A stretch of DNA of 64,000 nucleotides from Photobacterium sp. CCB-ST2H9. Its GTDB lineage: Bacteria > Pseudomonadota > Gammaproteobacteria > Enterobacterales > Vibrionaceae. Shown here in pieces: positions 35,159 through 47,100 of this stretch (its first letter is position 1; every line of letters starts with the position of its first letter). The translations under genes and the position numbers were made by a program. The stretch covers positions 124,001-188,000 of the forward strand of contig NZ_CP100425.1 of NCBI RefSeq assembly GCF_023151555.2, in the 5' to 3' direction. The notes beneath the pieces were generated by a model, which worked only from the letters and a program-made list of their open reading frames with translations, was not told the origin of the DNA and did no database searches.

Positions 35159-38100
35159 TTGTTTCCTCAGACTTTTTCTTTGCACCCAACTCAAGAAAAC
35201 ATCTTTTACGATCAGGCGCTGACTCCATTGTGTACTCGGTACAATGTCGGGGCTTATACGTTAGCAAACCATATTGATCCTCTGATTCTGCAGCGTGTCT
35301 GGTCACTGTTGGTGGCGAATCTGGATGCACTGCGTCTCACCTTCAGTGTTTCTGCTGATGGTGAGGTGCGGCAAACCCTGTCACCTGAGACCGGGGACGA
35401 TACAGTTCGTCTCGTGGATTTCAGTGCCAGTCCGACGCCTAAAGCGGATGCGGAGCTTTGGTTGAGCCAGGACATGGCGCAGCCATTCGACTATCTCGGA
35501 GACAACCTCCATCAGCTGACGTTGGTCAGGCTGGATAGTCATACCTGTTACCTTTTCATCAAACTGCACCATTTAATTTGCGATGGTGTTGGGATGTACC
35601 AGCTTCATCAGTATGTACACCAGCTTTATCAGGACATTGCGAACCAGCAGAACCACGAGTGGCTGAGTGATCTTCCCCAGTATCAACCCGCTGTTGAGCG
35701 AGCCAGAGAATATCTGAGTTCATCCCGATGTCAAAAAGATCAGGACTATTGGACGGCGTTTCTGCAGCAGCATGACATGACTTGCCTTTCCCCCCGATAT
35801 TCAGAAAAAGACAGCCATTACGCGATTCAGGCTTTGCCAGAGACGTTAAAGCAGGCGATGCAGCAATATTGTGAACAGCATGGTGTGACGATGCAGGCGA
35901 TGTTGTTTGGCGCAGTGAGTGTGGTGCTGTCACGGATGATCGGTCAAACCGAGCTCTGTTTCAGTACGGTGACCCATGGCAGGCAAGGACATCAGGGTAT
36001 GCAGGTTGTCGGGATGCATTCAAATGATTATCCGGTTGCGATGACGGTGACACCGGAGGCGGTCAGTCTGGATTATATTCAAGCTTGCATGCGAACACTC
36101 AAAAGTGCCTTGCGTTATTGCAGATACCCGGCAGCCTACCTGAGTCGGCTCGCGCGTGAGCATGGAGCAACGCTACCGAATGTAACCATAAACTATGAAG
36201 CTTTTGCTAAAGAAAGTGTAGGACATCATCTCACGCGAGTGTACGAGCAAGATATCAGTCAGGCACTTTTACTGAGATTGAAAGATTATGGTAGTGACAG
36301 CCCGTTCGTCATATCAGCCCATGTTCTGGATGCTTTTTTTACACCAGAAGAAAGTCAGGCGTTTATCGGGCGGGTGGTGAAAGTGTTATCGGCCTTGATT
36401 GAGCAACATGACACGCGTATCCGTGAGATTGACTTGGTTTCAGATTCTGAAAGACACACCCTGTTGACCACCTTCAACCAGACGGAAGCGCCTTACCCGC
36501 AGGACCAGAGTCTGGCGGCGCTGTTCGAAGCGCAGGTGGCACGAACGCCGGACAACATTGCACTGGTGTTTGAGGGACAGTCTTTGACCTACCGTGAACT
36601 GAACGCCAGAGCCAACCAGCTGGCGCGGCAGATTCGGCAGACATACCGGGCGTCTCATCAGGCCGAATTGTCTGCGGACACACTGGTTGCGCTGTATTTG
36701 GATCGAAGCCCGGAGATGGTGATCAGTATGCTGGCGGTGCTGAAAGCGGGAGCAGCCTACGTGCCCATCTCGCCGGAATACCCGGCAGAGCGTAGTACGT
36801 TCATTTTAGAAGACACCAAGTCGCCGCTGGTGATCACTCATGGCCCGCAGCAGGCGAATGTCGACGCTCTCCTGTCGGGCGGACATGCTGCGCAGATGCT
36901 TCTGGCGGACAGCGATGCGTTGCAGACATTGCCGGACAGCAACCTGGGCAGCGGGCCGTCACCGGCCGATCTGGCGTATGTGATTTATACCTCGGGAACC
37001 ACAGGCCAGCCGAAAGGGGTGATGGTGGCGCATCAAAATGCCGCACATCTGATTCAGGCCCAGCAATCGCTGTTTCAGACGTCGCAGCGCCAGTATGCCT
37101 TGTGGTTTGCATCCTATGTGTTTGATGCCTCGGTGTGGGAAATATTTGTGAGCCTGACAAGCGGGCTGAAGGGCTATCTGTGCGCTGAGCATGAGCGGAA
37201 TGCCACACAGGTGGCTGAGGTGATTGAGCGGGAGGGCATCGATTTTGCGACCCTCCCGCCTGCAGTGCTGTCACTGATGACAGAACGGACCTTCCCGTCA
37301 CTGTCGGTGCTGATTTCGGCTGGGGAGTCTCCTTCCGATAGCCTGCTGGCGCATTTCAGCCAGCACAGTCAGGTTTTTAATGCTTACGGACCGACTGAAA
37401 GCACGGTGTGTGCCAGCGCGAAGTTATACCAGCCGGGGGATATCGCCAATAATATTGGTGCGCCTATCAGCAATACCCAGCTGTATGTGCTGGATGAGCA
37501 TCAGCAGCTGCTGCCGCTGGGTGCGGTGGGTGAGCTGTACATCGGCGGTGCCGGTCTGGCCCGGGGCTACCTCAACCGTCCGGCACTGACGGCGGAGCGT
37601 TTTATTGCCAATCCGTTTGCGACGGATATTGATCATGAGAAGGGGTATACCCGGCTGTACCGCACCGGGGATCTGGTGCGCTGGCTGCCGGACGGCAATC
37701 TGGAATATCTGGGCCGGAACGACCATCAGGTGAAGATCCGGGGTTACCGGATTGAGCTGGGCGAGATTGCCAGCGTGCTCAGTGCTGAGCCGAGTGTGCA
37801 GCAGGCGGTGGTGGTCGATCTGGACCGGGAAGGTAGCCAGGTACTGGCGGCCTATGTGGTTCCGACTTCAGAAGCGGTGGATACCGAGGCGCTGCGCCAA
37901 AGTCTGTCGGCCCAACTGCCGAAATATATGGTGCCGGGCAGTATCACACAGATAGAGAAACTGCCGCTGACGATTAACGGCAAGCTGGACCGCCGGGCAT
38001 TACCTGCGCCGGTGTGGGTGAGTGAAGACAGTTACCGGGCGCCGCGCAATGCAATGGAAATGCAGCTATGTCAGGTTTGGCAGCAGGTGCTCGGGGTTGA

Positions 38101-41100
38101 GCGGGTCGGCATTGACGATAACTTCTTCCGGTTAGGGGGAGACTCGATTCAGGCGATTAAGCTGACGGCGGCCATGCGTGCCCGGCTGAATACAGATGTG
38201 CCGCTGGCGACACTCTTTGGTCAGCCAACAGTGGCGGGGTTAAGTGCACAGCTGAATGCTTTGTCGGAGATGATTGAGATCCCGGCGCTGGCATTAGAGA
38301 GCTATCCGTTGTCCTTTGCTCAGGAGCGGATGTTATTTATTGAGGACTTTGAACAGGGAACATCCGCCTATCACATTCCGCAGCTGTTCCAGTTAGCGAG
38401 CGCAGATGTATTACCGGCACTGTGTCAGGCACTGCACATCGTGGCAGACCGCCACCCGGTGCTAAAAAGCGTCTATGGCTACGATGAGCGAGGCGTGGGT
38501 TATCAGCGTGTTGGGTCTGATGCGTTGGCGGTCACGACGACGGTTCTGACCGATGATGCTGCACTGGAAGCGGCTGTCCGTGCCGACATCGGCATGCCTT
38601 TTTCCTTGCGGGAAGCCCCGGGGATGCGTGTGCATCATTACGTGGTGGACGGGGATGAGCACCAGGAAGCGCAGCATTACCTGTTGATGCTCTGGCACCA
38701 CATCGCAATGGACGGCTGGTCTGTTGAAGTCTTCTTCCGTGAGCTCAGCGAAGCCTATCAGGCGCTGCTGGAACATCGTGCCCCAAGCCTGCCCGAGCTG
38801 CCGATCAGTTACGGTGACTATGCGCACTGGCAGCGGGAATACCTGCTGGGGGCGGTAAGGGAGCAACAGCTGTCTTACTGGCAGGATGCGCTTAGCGGCT
38901 ATGAGACACTCAACCTGCCGACGGACAAGTCAAGGCCAGCCGCACTGGATTATGCAGGGCAGAACCTTCACTTTAGTCTGCCTGTCGAGGTCTCTACAGC
39001 GCTGAAAGCGCTGGCCAAAGCCCGGGGGACGACTCTGTATACGGTGCTGCTGAGTGCCTTCAGTGTCTTGTTGTCGAAGTACAGTCATCAGGAAGATATT
39101 TTACTGGGAACCCCCACGGATAACCGTCATCACAGCCAAACTCAAGGGCTGATCGGGATGTTTGTGAATTCTCTGATACTGCGGACGCAGGTGAAATCTG
39201 GAGATACCATCGCAACATTGATTGATGAGACTCACGCCGTGGTAACCGGAGCCAAAGCCCATCAGGACCTGCCGTTCGAGCAGTTGGTGGATGCGCTGGG
39301 CGTAACGCGGGATCCGAGTCGTCATCCGCTGTTCCAGGTGATGTTCAGTATGCAGTCCTTTGATGATGGGGGATTCAGTCACAGCAACTTGCCGCTGAGT
39401 CCGGTCGCTGCGACGGCAGTCGATTTCAGCCCGGCGAAATATGATCTCAGCCTGTTCCTGGAAGAAGGAGAGAACGGGGGGCAGTCAGTGATCCGTGGTT
39501 CATTGAACTTTGCGACCCGCCTCTTTACGGAAGCAAGTATGTTCCGCCTGCTGAGTGGTTATCAAACGCTGCTGACGGTGTTTGCGGAGTCATCGGAGAC
39601 CCGGATCTGCGAAATTGACCTGCTGTCTGATGAAGAAAAACACACTCTGCTGACCACCTTCAACCAGACCGAAGCGCCATACCCGCAGGACCAGAGTCTG
39701 GCGGCGCTGTTCGAAGCGCAGGTGGCAAGAACGCCAGATAACATTGCGCTGGTATTTGAGGGACAGTCCCTGACTTACCGGGAGCTGAACAGCAAAGCGA
39801 ATCAGCTGGCGCGGCAGATCCGGCAGGTGTGCCGGGCGTCTCATCAGGCAGAAATACCGGCTGATACCCTGGTGGCGCTGTATCTGGACCGCAGCCTGGA
39901 GATGGTGATCAGCATTCTGGCGGTTTTGAAAGCGGGGGCGGCCTACGTGCCCATCTCGCCGGATTACCCGGCCGAGCGGAGCGCGTTTATTCTTGAAGAT
40001 ACCCGGGCGCCGTTGCTCATCACCCATGCACCGCAGCGGGCGATCGTCGATGCTCTTCTGTCGGGCGGACAGGCTGCGCAGATGCTGCTGGCAGACAGCG
40101 AATCACTACAGGCATTGCCGGACAGCAACCTGGGCAGTGGGCCGTCACCGGCCGATCTGGCGTATGTGATTTATACCTCGGGAACCACAGGCCAGCCGAA
40201 AGGGGTGATGGTGGCGCATCAGGGCGTGGTGAATCTGGCGTACTTCATGCGGGACAGTCATCAGCTGAATCCTCAGGCGAAGGTCTTGTGTTTTGCCAAT
40301 TACGTGTTTGATGCATCGGTATATGAGCTGTTTCCATCCCTGATGTTCGGGTGTGAGTTGCATCTGGCCACATCAGTGATGCAACGTGATGAGCAGGCAT
40401 TGCTGACATATCTGAATGAACACGAAGTCTCTAAGGCATTCCTGCCGACTGCGCTGTTCAACTATCTGGGGGATAAGCTCGCCGGGACATCCCTGAAAGT
40501 CTTGCATGTGGGTGGAGAATCGCTCAATCCGCTGGCCCAATTGCCGGTCGAAACCCTTTTCAATCAGTATGGTCCGACAGAGGCAACGGTCTGTGCGACT
40601 CAGAAAGCTGTGCTTCCGAATGACGTGAGTATTGGGCAGCCCATCAGCAACACCCAGCTGTATGTGCTGGATGAGCATCAGCAGCTGCTGCCGCTGGGTG
40701 CGGTGGGTGAGTTGTACATCGGCGGGGCCGGTCTGGCCCGGGGCTACCTCAATCGGCCTGAGTTGACAGCGGAGCGCTTCATTGACAACCCGTTTGCCAC
40801 GGAAGCGGATAAGGCGAAAGGGTATACCTGGCTGTACCGCACCGGGGATCTGGTGCGCTGGCTGCCAGACGGCAATCTGGCATATCTGGGCCGGAACGAC
40901 CAGCAGGTGAAAATCCGGGGCTACCGGATTGAGCTGGGCGAAATCGCCAGTGTGCTCAGCGCTGACCCGAGTGTCCAGCAGGCGGTGGTGGTCGACCTGG
41001 ACCGGGAAGGCAGCAAGGTACTGGCGGCTTATGTGGTGCCGGGCGATGACAATGTTGATACCGAGTCATTGCGCCAGAGTCTGTCTGCACAGCTGCCGGA

Positions 41101-44100
41101 GTACATGGTGCCGGGCAGTATCACGTTGATTGATCAGGTGCCGCTTACCCTCAACGGCAAGCTGGACCGCCGGGCGCTTCCGGCGCCGGTGTGGGTGAGC
41201 GAAGACAGCTACCGGGCGCCGCGCAATGCGCTGGAAACCCAGCTGTGTCAGGTGTGGCAGCAGGTCCTCGGGGTTGAACGGGTCGGCATCGACGACAACT
41301 TCTTCCGTCTGGGCGGGGATTCCATTGTCAGTATTCAACTGGTCAACAAGCTGCGTCAGGCCGGGTTCAGTCTGCAGGTGAAGACCCTTTTTGACCACCC
41401 GAGCATCAGCACGCTGGCGGGGGTGCTGTCAGAGGCGCAAGTGGCGGCAGAGATGCTCACCGAGCAGGGCGAACTCACCGGGACGTTTGGTTTACTGCCC
41501 ATCCAGCAGTGGTTCTTCGAATGTGAGTGGCCGTTGCCACAACACTGGAATCAGGCCTTCATGGTCCGGATCCCCGGGGAAATTGCGCGGGTTGACATTG
41601 AGCGGGCGTTGGCGGCACTGGCTGCTCAGCACGATTGTCTGCGTACCCGCTTTACCAAAACTGCACAGGGGTATGAGCAATGTTACCAGCCTTCGGGCCG
41701 ACAGCCTGCCCTGCAATCCCTGGACATCAGCGGGATGAATGAAGCGTCATTACAGCAGGCTCTGACCGATGTGCAGAGCGGATTTGATTATCACGCAGGG
41801 AACGTCTGGCAGGCAGCTCATCTGACCGGCTATGCCGACGGCAGCGCCCGGTTGTTTTTTGCGGCGCACCATCTGGTGATTGACGCGGTCTCCTGGCGGT
41901 TGATTGCGGAGGATATGCGCCTTCTGCTGAATGGGGAAGCGCTGCCGCCAAAAACCAGCAGTTACCGCCAGTGGGTTGATATGGTGCGGCATTACGGTGA
42001 GACGCACTCGGAGGAGGTGGCTTACTGGTCATCGGTGCTCTCTGCACCTGCGTTTGAACTGGCCCCGGCGGCACTCAGTGAACACAGGGCTGCGTTGTCC
42101 CCGGCCATGACTTCGGCGTTGCTGTCTCAGGCCGGGCAGGGATATCACACCCAAGTCAACGACTTGCTGCTCAGTGCGTTGGCGGTCGCGCTTTCGGAGA
42201 CCTTCGGTCAGGCGGAGAACAGCATTCTTCTGGAGGGGCACGGCCGGGAGGCGATTGATGCACGAATTGATCTCTCCCGTACCGTGGGCTGGTTGACCAC
42301 CATGTACCCGGTCAGACTGACGAGCGCACCGGCGATGGCTGATACCATCATTCAGACCAAAGAGATGTTACGGGCCATCCCGAACAAAGGGATTGGCTAT
42401 GGCGCGCTGGCGGATCTGCTGGGTCAGCCCTTGCCCCGGGTCAGTTTCAACTATCTTGGGCAGCTCAGTGTCGGTGAAGTCGAGGCGCTGTGGTCGCTGA
42501 CCAGTGAGCCGTGCGGCGTGATGGTTGCGCCGGAGAACCAGAGCCCCTTGTTGCTCAATATTAACGGCGCGGTGCAGGATGGCACACTGTCTTTTTATGT
42601 GCACTGCCGGTTGGGAGAGGCACAGGGAGCGGCGTTCGCCCGGGCATTTGAGCAGGCGCTGTGTGCTGTGATTGACACCGCCTGCACCCAGGCTGTAGTG
42701 GGTGGCGTCCGAACGGCCAGCGACTATGGTCGGGGCGTGCTGTCTCAGTCCCAGCTGGCGCATCTGCAGCAGCGCTATCACGGCATTGAAGCGATTTATC
42801 CGGCCAGTAGTTTGCAGCAGGGCTTTATTTATCATCAGCTCAGTCAGCCTGAGGATGACGCGTATTGCGTGCAGTTGCTGATGGATTACCACTGCGCCCT
42901 GGATGTTGCGACCTACCGGGCGGCCTGGCAGCTGGCGGCGGAGCGTTTCCCTGTCCTGCGGATGGCATTTGACTGGCAGGAAGCGCTGCTGCAAATCGTC
43001 CTGTCTCCCGCGGAAGCGAGTGGACCTCAGCTGGAGGTGGTGGATATCAGTCATTTGCTGGCATCGGATCGAGATTTGGAAATCAAACGGTTGCAGCTGG
43101 CAGACCGGGCGAAAGGTTTTGATTTAACTCAGCCGGGACTCTTCCGGCTGACCCTGATCCGTCACCATGAGCACCATTACACCCTGCTGAAAACAGAGCA
43201 TCACAGCATCGCGGATGGCTGGAGCGGTCCGGTGCTCTGGCAGACGGTACATACCCATTACCAGCAACTGTGTCAGGGGCAAACACCCGTGATTACCGCA
43301 GACGAGGCGTATGCCCGGACGCAGCAGTACCATCTGTCCCATCAGGCGGAGACGGAGGCGTACTGGCAGGAACAGCGGTCTGCCTGGGAAGGGGGGAATG
43401 ACGTGACGCCGTTGCTGACCCACCCGGTGAACCTTGCAAATCTCAAGCAGATTGATCGCCCGGCAGCCCAGACACTGACCCTGGCAGAAACCTGTTATGA
43501 GCAGTTGAAGGACACCTGTCAGCAGTTAGGCGTAACGCTCAACGTGGCGTTGCAGTTTGCCTGGCATAAACTCCTGCACACCTATACCGGAGACTCGCAG
43601 ACTCTGGTCGGGACCACGGTCTCCGGGCGGGATGTGCCGGTTGAAGGCATTGAGCAGAGTGTCGGCCTCTATATTAATACCCTGCCGCTCCGTGTGGACT
43701 GGTCGCCGTCAGTCAACATTTCAGAAGTCTTACTGGGGATCCACCAGCAGGTGGCCGCCATCAACACCCACAGTGCCATGTCGCTGGCGAAGCTTCAGCA
43801 GAGCGGGGAGCGATTGTTCCACTCGCTGATGGTGTTTGAGAACTATCCGGCGCCGGACACGGGTGCCCAGGCCGACGATTCGATTGCGAACCACATTGTT
43901 TTCCGGGATGCGATCGAGAAAGTGGATTATCCGCTGGCGGTGATGGGGTACGAACAAGGCCAGACTCTGGTGGTGAAACTCAGTTATGGTCTGGACTGGC
44001 TGGATGATGCACAGGCTCAGCGGCTGTTGCAGCAGGTTCAGGCGATCTTAATGGCGGTCGCCCGTGATCCGCATCAGCATCATGACGCGATCACGCTGCT

Positions 44101-47100
44101 GTCCACGGAGGAAAAACAGACCCTGCTGACCACCTTCAACCAGACGGAAGCCCCGTATCCGCAGGACCAGAGTCTGGCGGCGCTGTTCGAGGCGCAGGTG
44201 GCAAGAACACCGGACATCATTGCATTGGTGTTTGAGGGGCAGTCCCTGACTTACGGTGAGCTGAACAGCAAAGCCAATCAGCTGGCGCGGCAGATCCGGC
44301 AGGTGTACCGGGCGTCTCATCAGGCAGAGCTGCCGGCTGATACCTTAGTGGCGCTGTATCTGGACCGCAGCCCGGAGATGGTGATCAGTATTCTGGCGGT
44401 GTTGAAGGCTGGAGCGGCCTACGTGCCCATCTCGCCGGATTACCCGGCAGAGCGCAGTGCGTTCATTTTAGAAGATACCTGTGTGCCGCTGGTGATCACC
44501 CATGCACCGCAGCAGGCGAGCGTCGACGCTCTTCTGTCGGGGGGACAGGCTGCGCGGATGATTCTGGCCGACAGTGACGCCTTGCAGGCATTGCCGGACA
44601 GTAACTTAGAAAGCGGCCCGTCGCCGGAAGATTTGGCCTATGTGATTTACACCTCGGGGACCACAGGTCAGCCGAAAGGGGTGATGGTGGCGCATCAGAG
44701 TGCAGGAAACACCCTGCAATCGATGCAGGCTGTTTATGATTTCGGCCTTTCAGGAAGCCGGGTTTCCTGCTTCAGCCAATACACCTTTGATGTGTCTGTT
44801 TCTGAAATGTTGAACAGTTTGCTTTTCGGTGGTGAGTTACATTTGCTGGGAGAATCGTGTCGGAGAGATCCGCATGTACTGAGTGCGTATATTGATTCGC
44901 AGGCGCTCAATATCCTGTATGTGCCGCCGGTGGTTCTGGCTGCGTTACCTCAGAAGCAGCATGCTTCTTTAAAGACAATCCTGTTTGCCGGTGAGTCCTG
45001 TGACCCTGAGGCTTGTTTGTACTGGCACCAACATTATGCGCTGTATAACTTTTACGGCCCGACTGAGGCGAGTATCTATGCGGCAGGGAAGTTAACGGAA
45101 CGCCGGAACCTGAATGAGATTGGCCAGCCCATCAGCAACACCCAGCTGTATGTGCTGGATGAGCATCAGCAGCTGCTGCCGCTGGGTGCAGTCGGCGAGC
45201 TGTATATCGGTGGGGCCGGTCTGGCCCGGGGCTACCTCAACCGCCCTGAGCTGACGGCGGAGCGCTTCATTGCCAATCCGTTTGCCACGGAAGCTGACAA
45301 GGCGAAGGGCAATACCCGGCTGTACCGCACCGGGGATCTGGTGCGCTGGCTGCCGGACGGCAATCTGGCATATCTGGGCCGGAACGACCAGCAGGTGAAA
45401 ATCCGGGGCTACCGGATTGAGCTGGGCGAAATTGCCAGCGTGCTCAGTGCTGAGCCGAGTGTCCAGCAGGCGGTGGTGGTCGATCTGGACCGGGAAGGCA
45501 GCAAGGTACTGGCGGCTTATGTGGTGCCGGGCGATGGCGATGTGGATACTGAGTCACTGCGTCAGAGTCTGTCGGCACAGCTGCCGGAGTACATGGTGCC
45601 GGGTAGCATCACGGTTATAGAAAAACTGCCGCTGACGATTAACGGCAAGCTGGACCGCCGGGCGCTTCCGGCGCCGGTGTGGGTGAGCGAAGACAGTTAC
45701 CGGGCGCCGCGTAATACGCTGGAAGCCCAGCTGTGTCAGGTGTGGCAGCAGGTCCTCGGCGTCGAGCAGGTTGGTATCGACGACAACTTCTTCCGTCTGG
45801 GCGGGGATTCGATTGTCAGTATTCAACTGGTCAACAAGCTCCGTCAGGCCGGGTTGAGCCTGCAGGTGAAAACCCTTTTTGACCACCCGACCATCAGCAT
45901 GCTGGCGGGGGCATTGTCAGAGGCGCAAACTGCGGTGGAGATGCTGACCGAGCAAGGCGAACTCACGGGCTCGTTTGGTTTACTGCCCATCCAGCAGTGG
46001 TTCTTCGAATGTGACTGGTCGTCGCCACAACACTGGAATCAGGCCTTCATGGTCCGGATCCCCGGGGAAATTGCGCGGGTTGACATTGAGTGGGCGTTGG
46101 CGGCACTGGCTGCTCAGCACGATTGTCTGCGTACCCGCTTTACCAAAACTGCACAGGGGTATGAGCAATGTTACCAGCCTTCGGGCCGACAGCCTGCCCT
46201 GCAATCCCTGGACATCAGCGGGATGAATGAAGCGTCATTACAGCAGGCTCTGACCGATGTGCAGAGCGGATTTGATTATCACGCAGGGAACGTCTGGCAG
46301 GCAGCTCATCTGACCGGTTATGCCGACGGCAGCGCCCGGTTGTTTTTTGCGGCGCACCATCTGGTGATTGACGCGGTCTCTTGGCGGTTGATTGCGGAGG
46401 ATATGCGCCTTCTGCTGAATGGGGAAGCGTTGCCGCCGAAAACCAGCAGTTACCGCCAGTGGGTTGATATGGTGCGGCATTACGGTGAGACGCACTCGGA
46501 GGAGGTGGCTTACTGGTCATCGGTGCTCTCTGCGCCTGCGCTTGAACTGGCCCCGGTGGCACTCAGTGAACACAGGGCAGCGTTGTCCTCGGCCATGACT
46601 TCGGCGTTGCTGTCTCAGGCCGGGCAGGGATATCACACTCAAGTGAACGACTTGCTGCTCAGTGCGTTGGCGGTCGCGCTCTCGGAGACGTTTGATCAGG
46701 CGGAGAACAGCATTCTTCTGGAGGGGCACGGCCGTGAGGCGATTGATGCGCGGATTGACCTTTCCCGTACTGTGGGTTGGTTTACCACTATGTACCCGGT
46801 CAGACTGACGAGCACACCGGCGATTGCTGACACCATTATTCAGACCAAAGAGATGTTACAGGCCATCCCGAACAAAGGGATCGGCTATGGCGTGCTGGCG
46901 GATCAACTGGGTCAGCCCTTGCCCCGGGTCAGTTTCAACTACCTTGGGCAACTGAGTGTCGGTGAAGCCGAGGCGCTGTGGTCGCTGACCAGTGAGCCGT
47001 GCGGCGTGATGGTTGCGCCGGAAAACCAGAGCCCCTTGCTGCTGAATATCAACGGCGCGGTGCAGAACGGCACACTTTCTTTTTATGTGCACAGCAGGTT

